Shown here in pieces: positions 42,284 to 51,277 of a stretch of 64,000 nt of DNA; position 1 is the stretch's first letter; each line of letters starts with the position of its first letter. The translations under genes and the position numbers were made by a program. The notes under the pieces are model-generated. The model did not search any database. It was given only the letters and a program-made list of their open reading frames with translations, and had not been told where the DNA came from. Source of the stretch: Gaiellasilicea sp035556515 (GTDB lineage: Bacteria > Actinomycetota > Thermoleophilia > Gaiellales > Gaiellaceae); the NCBI GenBank assembly GCA_035556515.1, contig DATMEO010000087.1:1-64000 (forward strand). The letters run 5' to 3'.

Positions 42284-45200
42284 ATGACTGCGCCTGTGCG
42301 GGCGGCGGTACGGGGTATCGGTGTGATCGCGGCTCTCGCCGTCGTCGCCGCGGTGGCTCAACCGGAGCGGGCCGCGACGAAGACACCCTCCTGCTCGGCG
42401 CCGCGCGCGACGGCCGGTCACACGAGCCGGGTCGAGCGAGCGCTGCGCACGCGGCACGACGTCTGGGGAAATGCGCTCCTGAACGCGCCCGACGGCCCGA
42501 GCTATACGGCCGCGCGGCGCCTGCTGCCGCCGCTCCTCTATGCGCGTGCACCCGGCAAGCGTCCTCTGACCGAGTCCGGCGTCTACTACCTGCCCTTCGG
42601 CCAGCCGAACGGCGCACGCGGTGCAGGCGCGGTGGCGCTGCACGTCGCCGACGGCAGCCAGGTGATCGCCGAACGCGTCGGCGGCCGGCGACTGACCGTC
42701 CTTGTCGGCGCCAAGGGTGGGGAACGCTACGGCTCCTGTCTCGCGCGCCTCGGGCACGCCCGCCTCGCCTCCGGCTGGCAGCCGATCATGGCCACCACCT
42801 ACACGGACGCGTCACGTGTGCGCTACCGGCAGGAGTCATTCGCGGCGCAAGCGTCCGAGACGGGCTCGCTGGTCAGCTTCATCCGGCTCGATGTCGACGC
42901 GAGGCGTTCCTCGGCGAAGTTCGTCCAGGTGAAGCTGAAGCCGTCGGTGCGGAAGCTTCGGCAGGTGCTCGCCTTCAGCCGCGGCGGCGCAGTCAAGCGG
43001 TCGGTGCTGACCTACCGCATCAGGCGCGGGACGACGCGGACGATCTATCTCGCCTGGATCAACTACCCGGGGCGGCGCACGCTCACCGTCGACGCAGCCC
43101 GCTACGACCGCGCCCGCCGCGCCGTCGCCGCGTACTGGAACGGGCGCCTGAAGGAGGGCACGGAGATCGTCGTCCCGGAGCGCCGGGTCAACGACGCCTA
43201 TCGCAGTCTCCTCGTCCAGAACCTGCTCCTGACATGGCGTTACAGCATCGGGAACCCGTATGAGCAGTTTTCGTTCCCCGAGGGCGTCGACGTCGCCGAG
43301 GTGATGGGCGAGCTCGGGTACGCCGGCGTCGCGCGGTCGATCATGCGCACCTCGCTGACGCGGAAGGACGTGCCCTATCCGAACTGGAAGATGGGCAAGC
43401 GGCTCGTCGGCTCGGCGCTCCACTACCGGCTGACGCGCGACCAGGCCTATATCCAGGGTGCGAACCCGACACTGCGGCGCTACCTCGACGAGCTCGGTCG
43501 CCAGATCGCCGACGGCGGTGGCGGGTTGCTCGGCCGCGAGCGCTACTCCTCGGACATCGACGAGCCGGTGCTCGGGCTGCACTCGCAGGCGACGGTCTGG
43601 CAGGGGCTGCGGGCGATGAGCCGCGTGTGGGTGGAGACAGGCAACGCTGAGCTCGCTCGGCGCGCGGAAAATCTCGCCGACCTGCTGGAGCCTGCGCTGC
43701 GCCGCGCCGTCGCCTCCTCGCAGCGGCTGCTCGGCGACGGCTCGCTGTTCGTACCCGTGCGGCTGCTCGACCGCGAGCCCGCCTACGGGTCACTGACCGA
43801 GGCGCGGCTCGGCAGCTACTGGAACCTCGTCATGCCGTACGCGCTCGCGTCGGGGATCTTCGTCCCGGGCAGCCCCGAGGCGACCGGGATCCTCAAGTAC
43901 ATGCTCCGCCACGGCTCGCGCCTGCTCGGGGTCGTCCGCGCCGGCGCCTACGCGCTGTACGAGCGACCGGTCTATCCCGTCTCGGGCACCGACCAGGTTT
44001 ACGGGATCAACGTCGCCCGCTTCCTCGCGGACGGCGACGCGGCCGATCAGCTGGTGCTCAGCCTCTACGGCTCGCTGGCGGTGGCGATGACGCCGAACAC
44101 GTTCGTCTCCGGCGAGGCGGCGAGCGTCGCACCCCTCGCCGGCAGGCACTTCCGCTCGATGTACCTGCCGCCGAACGGGGCGAGCAACGCGGCGTTCCTG
44201 CAGACGCTCAGGTCCCTGCTCGTGCACGAGAGACGCGATGCCGAGGGAACGCCCACAGGCCTCGAGCTCGCGTTCGCGACGCCGCGGCCCTGGTTGCGCT
44301 CGGGCCGCCGGATCTCGGTTCGGCGCGCGCCGACGAGCTTCGGCCCGGTTACGTACTCGCTCGTCGCACGCAGCGACACGATTCAGGCGACCGTGGACGT
44401 GCCGAGCCGACCGGCTCCGAAGACGCTGAAGCTCCGCGTCCGGCTGCCGCGCGGCCAACGTGTCGAGGCCGTGACGGTGAACGGGAAGCCGCTCGAGCTT
44501 CCGGCCGGCGAGCGGCCGGGCGAGACCATCGACCTCAGCGGTCTGGCCGGCCGCCTCGAGGTGATCGTCCGCTACGGCAGCCGCCGCCCGGCGTCTGCGG
44601 CAGGCGTTACGGCGGTCAAGCGGTTGCGGATCCGCTATGTCGCGCACGACGGCCGCCCGAGCACGGCGCACGTGGTGCTGCCGGCCTGGTACGGCCCGGC
44701 AGCCAATCCACCGCTGCCGTTGATCATCTCGCCGCACGGCCGCGGCCTGAACGGGCGCGCGAACTCGATCCTTTGGGGCAATCTGCCCGGCCGCGGCTCC
44801 TTCGCCGTGATCAACCCCGACGCGCGCGGCAGGCGTGTCGCCGGCCACTCGTGGGGCTACGCCGGCCACGTCGAGGATCTCGCCCGGATGCCCGAGATCC
44901 TGCGGACGACGCTGCCCTGGGTGCGAATTGACCGGCGGAAGGTCTACGCGTTCGGCGGCAGCATGGGCGGCCAGGAGACGCTGCTGCTCCTCGCACGGCA
45001 TCCGGGCCTGCTCGCCGGTGTTGCGGCCTTCTCCTCCGTCACCGACCTCGCGCTCCAGTACCGGAACTTCGACCGACTGCACTGCAAGAACAAATGCCGG
45101 ACGCTGCTCGGGAAGGCGCGGCTGGGCTCGAGCCTGCGCAAGCTCGCACGCATCGAGATCGGCGGCGGCCCGGGCCGCTATCCGCGCGCCTACGCGTCGC

Positions 45201-45514
45201 GCAGCCCGATGACCCACGCGCGCGCGATCGCGAGCTCCTGCGTGCCGCTGCAGCTCTGGTGGAGCGTCGCCGACCAGATCGTCGTCGACCAGCAATCGCA
45301 GTCCGGCAGGCTCTTCTGGCACCTCCGCCGGCTCAACCCGAGGGCGAACGCCGAGGCGTTCGTCGGCTTCTGGATCCACTCTGCCGAGATGCGCGCGCGC
45401 ACGGGGCTCCCGCTCGCACTCTCCCGCTTCGGGTTGCTCCACGGCGGGCGCGCATGGGAGAACGTCCGTCATGTCCGGACGCCCGCCGAAGGGGCGTGCA
45501 CGCGCGGAGGCTAG
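42284..45514 (+). CDS. Secreted giant hydrolase: six-hairpin glycosidase-like part fused to alpha/beta hydrolase
   Basis: A 1076-residue exported protein. A signal helix (GVIAALAVVAAVAQPERAA) is followed by a beta-rich region (60-290), then a helical (alpha/alpha)6-type region (about 295-690) with NAYRSLLVQNLLLTWRYSIG-like DAYRSLLVQNLLLTW and WQGLRAMSRVW helices. A beta domain (690-770) precedes a C-terminal alpha/beta hydrolase (about 780-1076). Its nucleophile is in GGSMGGQE, with a likely Asp in VADQIVVD and His in WIHSAEM. The fusion suggests two activities on one sugar ester or polysaccharide; neither substrate is known. Confidence 0.7.
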   Translation: MTAPVRAAVRGIGVIAALAVVAAVAQPERAATKTPSCSAPRATAGHTSRVERALRTRHDVWGNALLNAPDGPSYTAARRLLPPLLYARAPGKRPLTESGVYYLPFGQPNGARGAGAVALHVADGSQVIAERVGGRRLTVLVGAKGGERYGSCLARLGHARLASGWQPIMATTYTDASRVRYRQESFAAQASETGSLVSFIRLDVDARRSSAKFVQVKLKPSVRKLRQVLAFSRGGAVKRSVLTYRIRRGTTRTIYLAWINYPGRRTLTVDAARYDRARRAVAAYWNGRLKEGTEIVVPERRVNDAYRSLLVQNLLLTWRYSIGNPYEQFSFPEGVDVAEVMGELGYAGVARSIMRTSLTRKDVPYPNWKMGKRLVGSALHYRLTRDQAYIQGANPTLRRYLDELGRQIADGGGGLLGRERYSSDIDEPVLGLHSQATVWQGLRAMSRVWVETGNAELARRAENLADLLEPALRRAVASSQRLLGDGSLFVPVRLLDREPAYGSLTEARLGSYWNLVMPYALASGIFVPGSPEATGILKYMLRHGSRLLGVVRAGAYALYERPVYPVSGTDQVYGINVARFLADGDAADQLVLSLYGSLAVAMTPNTFVSGEAASVAPLAGRHFRSMYLPPNGASNAAFLQTLRSLLVHERRDAEGTPTGLELAFATPRPWLRSGRRISVRRAPTSFGPVTYSLVARSDTIQATVDVPSRPAPKTLKLRVRLPRGQRVEAVTVNGKPLELPAGERPGETIDLSGLAGRLEVIVRYGSRRPASAAGVTAVKRLRIRYVAHDGRPSTAHVVLPAWYGPAANPPLPLIISPHGRGLNGRANSILWGNLPGRGSFAVINPDARGRRVAGHSWGYAGHVEDLARMPEILRTTLPWVRIDRRKVYAFGGSMGGQETLLLLARHPGLLAGVAAFSSVTDLALQYRNFDRLHCKNKCRTLLGKARLGSSLRKLARIEIGGGPGRYPRAYASRSPMTHARAIASSCVPLQLWWSVADQIVVDQQSQSGRLFWHLRRLNPRANAEAFVGFWIHSAEMRARTGLPLALSRFGLLHGGRAWENVRHVRTPAEGACTRGG

Positions 45515-45927
45515 GCCTCGATCGCGCCCCAGGCCTCCGGCGGCACGTCGCGCACGTGCGTCGAGAACATCCAGAGGTGGCCCTCGGCGTCGTAGGCGTC
45601 GTAGCGGCGGTCGCCGTAGGGCGTGTCCTCCGGCCCGCGCCGGATCTCCGCACCCGCCGCGCGGGCACGCTCGTAGTGCGCATCGACGTCGTCGACGTAC
45701 ACCTGGACCTGCGCCGGCCAGCCGCCTGAGCTCTTCGGGCTGCGGTAGTCGTCGCCCGGATCGCCCATCATGATCGAGCCGCCGCCGATCGCCATCTCGG
45801 CGTGTGTGACCGTTCCGTCCTCGTCCGCGAAGCGGAGCACCTCCTCGAACCCGAACGCCCGCGTGAGCCAGGCGAGCATCGACGCGCAGTCCTCGTAGAG
45901 GAGGTACGGGATCACCGTCTGCGCCAC
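45511..45927 (-). CDS. VOC/PhnB-like protein
   Basis: A 138-residue VOC-fold protein of the PhnB/glyoxalase-like type. VIPYLLYEDCASMLAWLTRAFGFEE opens it in two helices and strands, then QVYVDDVDAHYERARAAGAE and YDAYDAEGHLWMFSTHV. Activity is unknown. GTG at 45927 has TACCAT six bases upstream. It converges on the giant hydrolase with a CTAG overlap. Confidence 0.78.
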   Translation of the reverse strand: MAQTVIPYLLYEDCASMLAWLTRAFGFEEVLRFADEDGTVTHAEMAIGGGSIMMGDPGDDYRSPKSSGGWPAQVQVYVDDVDAHYERARAAGAEIRRGPEDTPYGDRRYDAYDAEGHLWMFSTHVRDVPPEAWGAIEA

Positions 45928-45933
45928 GACTCG

Positions 45934-45939
45934 ATGGTA
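45934..45939 (-). promoter_or_regulatory. Putative -10 box (TACCAT) of the PhnB-like gene
   Basis: TACCAT ends six bases before the GTG at 45927, consistent with a leaderless transcript. Confidence 0.45.
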
Positions 45940-45971
45940 CGCCTGAAGAGGTCGCTGGAGCTACCTTCGCC

Positions 45972-46001
45972 TTGACATGTCACGGGTCCAAGGTCGACAC
46001 T
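45972..46001 (+). promoter_or_regulatory. Putative housekeeping promoter of the ABC transporter operon
   Basis: TTGACA (45972-45977) is followed after 18 bases by GACACT (45996-46001). Transcription would start near 46008, leaving a short leader with GGAGG before the ATG at 46042. Confidence 0.5.
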
Positions 46002-46041
46002 CATGGCCGTGCTCCGCGCCCCGACCCGAGGAGGACAGGTC

Positions 46042-47064
46042 ATGCGCCGACTGGCCCTGACGCTACTCGCCGCCGCGCTCTGTGCCGCGCTGGCGACCGT
46101 GCCCGCAAGCGCACGGTCCGACGTCCGCACCGTCGACTCGATCGACTATGCAACGTCGTTCGGGAACTTCGGCCGCGACGCCTATGTGTACGTCGCGATC
46201 GAGAAGGGCTACTTCCGGCAGGCCGACCTCGAGGTCAACGTCACCAGCGGCCCCGGCTCGGTCGACAACATGAAGTTCGTCGCGGCCGGGCGGCTCGACT
46301 ACGCTCCGGTCGACATCGGCGCCCTCGTCGTCACGCGCGCGAACGAAAACGTGCCGGTGAAGGTGGTGAGCGTCGTCCACCAGAACACGATGTCGGCGAT
46401 CCTGTCGCTGCAGGAGTCGGGCCTGCGGCGCCCGCAGGATCTCGTCGGCAAGACACTGGCGGACTCCCCGGCGTCGACCGTCCGTGTGCTCTTCCCGCTC
46501 TATGCGAAGAAGGCCGGGATCGATCCTGCGCGTGTGAGCTGGCGCGACGCGGCACCGCCCGCGCTGCCGGCGCTGCTGGCGTCGAAGCAGGTCGACGGGA
46601 TCGGGCAGTTCGTCGTCGGCCGGCCTCTGATCGCCGCCGCCGCCGGCAAGCCCGTCGTCGCGCTCCGTTACTCGGATCACCTGCCGGGCCTGCTCGGAAT
46701 CGGGATCATCGCCTCGGACACGAAGATCCGCTCGCGCCCGGGTGAGGTGCGGCGCTTCGTCCGGGCGATCAACCGCGGCCTCAAGTACGCACTCGACAAC
46801 CCTGTCGAGGCCGGTCGGATCCTGAAGAAGCACCAGCCGCTCGTGAACGAGGAGGTCGCGGTGCGCGAGCTGAAGACGATGAAGTTCTTCGTCGAGACCC
46901 AGGGAGCGCGCCGGCACGGCATCGGCTACATCGACATCCAGAAGATGAAGTCGACCACCAGTGTCGTCGCGAGTGGCTTCCGGCTGCAGGCCAAGATCGG
47001 CTACCGAGACATCTACGCTCCGAACTTCGTCAAGACGGCGACGTACGTGCCGCCGAAGAAGTGA
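46042..47064 (+). CDS. ABC transporter substrate-binding protein (NitT/TauT, THI5-like)
   Basis: A 340-residue exported binding protein. The signal peptide is LALTLLAAALCAALATVPASA. The fold marks IDYATSFGNFGRDAYVYVAIEKGYF (in part) and GRLDYAPVDIGALV, with ESGLRRPQDLVGKTLAD, place it in the family that binds nitrate, sulfonates, thiamine precursors or riboflavin. GAGGAGG lies upstream. First gene of a complete three-gene importer. The ligand is unknown. Confidence 0.85.
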   Translation: MRRLALTLLAAALCAALATVPASARSDVRTVDSIDYATSFGNFGRDAYVYVAIEKGYFRQADLEVNVTSGPGSVDNMKFVAAGRLDYAPVDIGALVVTRANENVPVKVVSVVHQNTMSAILSLQESGLRRPQDLVGKTLADSPASTVRVLFPLYAKKAGIDPARVSWRDAAPPALPALLASKQVDGIGQFVVGRPLIAAAAGKPVVALRYSDHLPGLLGIGIIASDTKIRSRPGEVRRFVRAINRGLKYALDNPVEAGRILKKHQPLVNEEVAVRELKTMKFFVETQGARRHGIGYIDIQKMKSTTSVVASGFRLQAKIGYRDIYAPNFVKTATYVPPKK

Positions 47065-47083
47065 GGAGGGCGGCGGCCGCGCC

Positions 47084-47857
47084 GTGATCTCGATCGCAGG
47101 CGTCTCGAAGTCGTTCCCGGCCCGCGGGCGCGGTCAGTCGGCGTTGCGCGCGCTCGAGCGAATCGATCTCGAGGTCGATGAAGGTGAGCTCGTCACGCTG
47201 GTCGGCCGCTCGGGCTGCGGCAAGTCGACGCTGCTGCGGATCCTCGCGGGGCTGATCCCGCCGAGCGAGGGCCGGGTGACCATCGCCGGCAAGGAGGTGC
47301 GCGGGCCGAGCAGTGCCGTCGCCCTCGCCTTCCAACGGCCGGCGCTCCTGCCGTGGCGAAACGTGCTCCAGAACGTGCTCCTGCCGGTGGAGATCCTCGG
47401 CCTCGGTCGGCAGGCGCACCGGCGGAAGGCGGAGGAGCTGCTCGCGCTCGTCGGGCTCGCGGGCTTCGAGAGCAGCGCACCCTACGAGCTCTCCGGTGGC
47501 ATGCAGCAGCGCGTCGCACTCTGCCGGTCGCTCATCTACGAGCCGCGCGTGCTGCTGATGGACGAGCCGTTCGCCGCCCTCGACGCGCTCACGCGCGAGG
47601 AGCTGTCCCTCGAGCTCCAGCGGATCCTGGCGGAGCGGGGAAAGACGATCGTCTTCGTCACGCACTCGATCTCGGAGGCCGTCCTGCTCGCCGACCGGGT
47701 CGTCGTGATGACGCCGCGGCCGGGGCGGATCGCCGAGATCGTCCCCGTCGAGGCGGAGCGGCCGCGCTCGCTCGGGATGGCGGGCTCCGAGCAGCTCGCG
47801 CACGCGAGCGCCCGCGTGCACGACCTGTTGTTCGCGCCGGACGCCGCGGCGGCATGA
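47084..47857 (+). CDS. ABC transporter ATP-binding protein (SsuB/TauB type)
   Basis: A 257-residue ATPase. Walker A is GRSGCGKS (41-48), the Q-loop is LAFQRPALLPWRNV, the signature is LSGGMQQRVALCR, Walker B is LLMDEPFAALD and the switch His is in VTHSISEAV. The PALLPWRNV form is typical for nitrate/sulfonate-type systems. Its stop overlaps the permease ATG. Confidence 0.93.
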   Translation: MISIAGVSKSFPARGRGQSALRALERIDLEVDEGELVTLVGRSGCGKSTLLRILAGLIPPSEGRVTIAGKEVRGPSSAVALAFQRPALLPWRNVLQNVLLPVEILGLGRQAHRRKAEELLALVGLAGFESSAPYELSGGMQQRVALCRSLIYEPRVLLMDEPFAALDALTREELSLELQRILAERGKTIVFVTHSISEAVLLADRVVVMTPRPGRIAEIVPVEAERPRSLGMAGSEQLAHASARVHDLLFAPDAAAA

Positions 47858-48666
47858 GCACGGTCGTGCAACCCACACCCCAGTCGCAGCGCCGGCGTCG
47901 GCTTCATCTGCGCGCCGTGGCCGGCGTCGTGCTGCCGCTGGCGACGCTTGCGCTGCTCGTCGTCGCGTGGGAGCTCGCGACGAGGATCTTCGACTGGCCG
48001 ATCTGGCTCGTCCCAGGTCCGGGTGACGTCTGGAGCGCGCTCGTCGAGAATCGCTCGCTCCTGCCTCGGCACTTCCGCGTCACCCTCGTGGAGACGCTCG
48101 GGGGCTTCGCGCTCGCGATCTGCGTCGGCATCCCGCTCGCCGTCGCGATCGCCTCGTCGAGACTGCTGGAGCGCACGATCTACCCCGTCCTGCTCGGGCT
48201 GAACGCCGTCCCGAAGATCGCGATTGCGCCGATCCTCGTCCTCTGGATGGGCTTCGGCTACGGCCCGAAGATCGTCGTCACATTCCTGCTCTGCATCTTT
48301 CCGATCGTGATCTCGACCGCGACCGGTCTCAAATCGACGCCGCCGGAGCTCGTGGAGCTCGTGCGCTCGCTCGACGCCTCGCGTTTCGCACTCTTTCGGC
48401 GCGTGCGCTTCCCATCGGCGTTGCCGCACATCTTCGTCGGGCTGAAGGTCGCGATCTCGCTCGCGGTCATCGGCGCCGTGATCGGAGAGTTCGTCGGTGC
48501 CGAGGCCGGGCTCGGCCACGTGATCATCGCCTCGGGCAGCAACGTCGACACCTCGCTCGCGTTCGGCGCGATGGTGCTGCTCGGCGTCCTCAGCGTCGCG
48601 CTCTTCTATGCGCTCGTGGGGATCGAGCGCCTGCTCGTCCCCTGGGCCCGCCACGAGGAGCACTAG
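47854..48666 (+). CDS. ABC transporter permease (SsuC/TauC type)
   Basis: A 270-residue membrane permease with six helices. The coupling (EAA) loop reads LVRSLDASRFALFRRVRFPSALPHIFVGLK across the cytoplasmic face, seen near residues 175-205. LNAVPKIAIAPILVLWMG is the typical helix of this family. The stop TAG at 48664-48666 is directly followed, in the same frame, by the cytochrome P450 reading frame. Confidence 0.92.
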   Translation: MSTVVQPTPQSQRRRRLHLRAVAGVVLPLATLALLVVAWELATRIFDWPIWLVPGPGDVWSALVENRSLLPRHFRVTLVETLGGFALAICVGIPLAVAIASSRLLERTIYPVLLGLNAVPKIAIAPILVLWMGFGYGPKIVVTFLLCIFPIVISTATGLKSTPPELVELVRSLDASRFALFRRVRFPSALPHIFVGLKVAISLAVIGAVIGEFVGAEAGLGHVIIASGSNVDTSLAFGAMVLLGVLSVALFYALVGIERLLVPWARHEEH

Positions 48667-48723
48667 ATCACCGGCGTCGCGTTCGATCCGCTCGACCCGG
48701 CGCAGCGCGAGGACCCGTTCCCG

Positions 48724-49878
48724 GTGCTCGACCGCGCGCGCGAGGAGCAACCGGTGTTCTACGCGCCCGAGTTCGACCTCTGGGTTGTGACCCGCTACGA
48801 CGACGTCCTCGCAGTCGTCAAGGACCACGACACGTTCTCCTCCGCCGGCGCGCTGAAGTCGTCCCCAGAGCCGTTTCCGCCCGAGGTCGAGGCGGTGCTC
48901 GCGGAGGGCTGGCCGGCGATGCCGTACATCATCGAGATCGACCCGCCGCTGCACGACCGGATCCGCGGTCTCGTCACACGGGCGTTCACACCGAAGCGGA
49001 TCGCCGAGCTGGAGCCGCGGATTCAGGCGATCGCGACCGAGTTCGTCGACGAGCTGGCCCCCCTTGGGCGGGCCGACGTGATCGAGAAGGTCGCCTGGCC
49101 GCTGCCGCTACGGGTGCTCGGCGAGCTGCTCGGGTTCCCGCGCGAAGACCTCGCGCAGCTGCACGAGTGGGGAACGGACTGGCTGCTCCTGCAGCAGCCC
49201 GGAACCGTCGAGGAGCGGGTGCGGCACGCGCACGGGCTCGTCGCGCTCCAGCGCTACATGTTCGCCGCGCTCGAGGAGCGCGAGCGGGAGCCGCGCGACG
49301 ACCTCCTCGGCGCGCTGATGGCCGCACGCGCGGAGTCCGACGATCCGCTGCCGCTGGACGCCGTGGCCGGGCTGCCGCTCGACCTCGTCGTCGCCGGCCA
49401 CGTCACCGTGACACGGGCGATCGGGAGTGCGCTCGCGCTCGTCTTCCGCCATCCGGCGCTGGGCGAGCACCTGCTCGACCCCGAGCTCGCGCCGCTTGCG
49501 ATCGAGGAGATCCTTCGACTCGAGTCGCCCGCGCAGGGCCTCTTCCGCGTCACGACCCGAGCGACGGAGCTCGGCGGCGTCGAGCTGCCCGAGGGAGCCC
49601 GCGTGATGGCCCACTTCGGCTCGGCGAACCGCGACGAGTGTGTCTTCGCCGACGCCGGCCGCGTCGATCCGGAACGCGACGGCCTCGCCCGGCACCTCGC
49701 CTTCGGCAAGGGGATCCATTTCTGCATCGGCGCGCCGCTCGCGCGGCTCGAGCTGAGGATCGTGCTCCCGCTCCTCCTCCGGCGTCTCCCCGGACTGCGG
49801 CCGGTCGGCGACATGGCGCGCGAGCCCGTCTTCTTCGCGCGCGGCTTCCAGCGGCTGGTGATCGAATGGGACGTCTAG
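48724..49878 (+). CDS. Cytochrome P450 (start uncertain)
   Basis: A bacterial P450 of 384 residues from GTG 48724. The K-helix ExxR is in IEEILRLES and the heme loop FGKGIHFCIG holds the ligand Cys334. The I-helix reads VAGHVTVTR, where the usual acidic residue of AGHET is Val. The conserved N-terminus FDPLDPAQREDPFPV lies upstream of the GTG, in frame from 48667 straight after the permease stop, with no ATG, GTG or TTG there; an ATC at 48667 is the only start-like codon. It shares the transporter transcript. Confidence 0.85.
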   Translation: MLDRAREEQPVFYAPEFDLWVVTRYDDVLAVVKDHDTFSSAGALKSSPEPFPPEVEAVLAEGWPAMPYIIEIDPPLHDRIRGLVTRAFTPKRIAELEPRIQAIATEFVDELAPLGRADVIEKVAWPLPLRVLGELLGFPREDLAQLHEWGTDWLLLQQPGTVEERVRHAHGLVALQRYMFAALEEREREPRDDLLGALMAARAESDDPLPLDAVAGLPLDLVVAGHVTVTRAIGSALALVFRHPALGEHLLDPELAPLAIEEILRLESPAQGLFRVTTRATELGGVELPEGARVMAHFGSANRDECVFADAGRVDPERDGLARHLAFGKGIHFCIGAPLARLELRIVLPLLLRRLPGLRPVGDMAREPVFFARGFQRLVIEWDV

Positions 49879-50552
49879 AGGCGGTCGACGACGCTCGCCC
49901 ACTCGGGCGTGCGCGGGTCGATCAGCTCGAAGTGGCCCGCGCCCGGCAACTCCAGCAACTCGACGTCAGCGGCCTGTGCGAAGGCCCGGCTGTAGTCGAA
50001 CGGGACGCGGTCGTCCTCGGTGCCGTGGGCGAGCAGCACGGGCACGGTCACGGGCAGCCGGCGCATTGGATCGGCGTGCGCCGGGGGCTCCGGACCCGCG
50101 AACTCGACCGCGGCGTTCGCGCCGATGCCCTCGCGGGCGGCGCGCGCGAGATCGGTCACGCCGGCGAGCGCAACCGCCTTCTCGACCTTCCCCGTGCCGG
50201 CTGCCCAGAGCACGAGGTGGCCTCCCGCGGAGTGGCCGATCGCAACGCCGGAACCGGTCACGTCGAGCGCCGCCGCGGTGTCGGCGAGCGTGTTCTCGAG
50301 GCCGGTGCGCCGGTACTCGACGTTCCACGTCGTCCAGCCGCGCAGCGTGAGGTCGACCGCGAGGGCGCGTGTGTTCGAACGGGTGAAAGCGGGACGCCAG
50401 AAGCCGCCGTGGACGAGGATTGCGCTGCGGTCCCCGCCGCGCCTGACGTCGACCACCTGGTCGGGGTCCTCGCCGTAGGCGACCGTCTCGAAGCCGGGCT
50501 CGCGCTCTTCCGCCCAGGCGGCGAGCTCGGCGAGGAGAGCGTCGAGATCCAC
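49875..50552 (-). CDS. Alpha/beta hydrolase, kynurenine formamidase-like
   Basis: A 225-residue hydrolase. The oxyanion motif HGGFW (about 48-52) is typical of arylformamidases, the nucleophile lies in GHSAGGH, the Asp in GTEDDRVPFDYS and the His in GAGHFELIDP. Arylformamidase releases formate from N-formylkynurenine in tryptophan breakdown; no other gene of that pathway is close. It converges on the P450 by CTAG. GTG at 50552 has TAGACT six bases upstream. Confidence 0.75.
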   Translation of the reverse strand: MDLDALLAELAAWAEEREPGFETVAYGEDPDQVVDVRRGGDRSAILVHGGFWRPAFTRSNTRALAVDLTLRGWTTWNVEYRRTGLENTLADTAAALDVTGSGVAIGHSAGGHLVLWAAGTGKVEKAVALAGVTDLARAAREGIGANAAVEFAGPEPPAHADPMRRLPVTVPVLLAHGTEDDRVPFDYSRAFAQAADVELLELPGAGHFELIDPRTPEWASVVDRL

Positions 50553-50558
50553 CGGGCG

Positions 50559-50564
50559 AGTCTA
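50559..50564 (-). promoter_or_regulatory. Putative -10 box (TAGACT) of the alpha/beta hydrolase gene
   Basis: TAGACT is six bases before the GTG at 50552. It includes the first base of the divergent SDR start codon at 50564. Confidence 0.45.
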
Positions 50565-51277
50565 TGAGCCGCGAGGTCGCGATCGTCACCGGGGGGTCGC
50601 GCGGGCTCGGTCTCGCCTACGTCGGCGGGTTGAGGGAAGCGGGCTTCGACGTCGTCGTCGCCGACCTGAGTGAGAGCGACGCAGCCGATCTGTACGTGCA
50701 CGTCGACGTCGCCGATCCAGAGTCGACGGAGGCGATGGCAAGCGCGGTCCTCGAGCGCTTCGGTCGCATCGACGTGCTGATCAACAACGCCGGCTATTTC
50801 ACGCAGATCGTCAAGAAGCCCTTCGAGGACCTGACCGTCGAGGAGTGGGATCTCGCTTTCTCGGTCAACGTCCGCGGAACCTGGCTCTGCTGCCGCGCGG
50901 TCGCACCGACGATGAAGGCGCAGCGCTCGGGGAAGATCGTCAACACCTCGTCGATGACAGTGCCGAGCGGGATTCCCGGCTTTCTCCACTACGTCGCGTC
51001 GAAGTCCGCGATCGTCGGGCTCACCCGGGCACTCGCGCGCGAGCTCGGCGAGTGGGGGATCTGCGTCAACACGATCAGCCCTGACTACGTGCCGCACGAC
51101 CCCGACTACGCCGGGCGCCAGCCCGAGATGGCCGCGGCTATCGCGAGCCAGCGCGCGTTCAAGCGCGACCAGGTGCCCGAGGACCTCGTCGGCACTGTCC
51201 TCTTCCTCGCGGGACACGGCTCCGACTTCGTCACCGGCCAGGATCTCTGGGTGAACGGCGGCCGGCTCTTCAACTAG
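50564..51277 (+). CDS. Short-chain dehydrogenase/reductase
   Basis: A 237-residue NAD(P)-dependent oxidoreductase of classical length. The cofactor loop is TGGSRGLGLAY (9-19), the NNAG element is INNAGYF, the catalytic residues are Ser in NTSSMTV and Tyr/Lys in YVASKSA. The C-terminus ends VTGQDLWVNGG. It is divergent from the hydrolase (11 bases) and convergent with the MBL gene by CTAG. Substrate unknown. Confidence 0.88.
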   Translation: MSREVAIVTGGSRGLGLAYVGGLREAGFDVVVADLSESDAADLYVHVDVADPESTEAMASAVLERFGRIDVLINNAGYFTQIVKKPFEDLTVEEWDLAFSVNVRGTWLCCRAVAPTMKAQRSGKIVNTSSMTVPSGIPGFLHYVASKSAIVGLTRALARELGEWGICVNTISPDYVPHDPDYAGRQPEMAAAIASQRAFKRDQVPEDLVGTVLFLAGHGSDFVTGQDLWVNGGRLFN

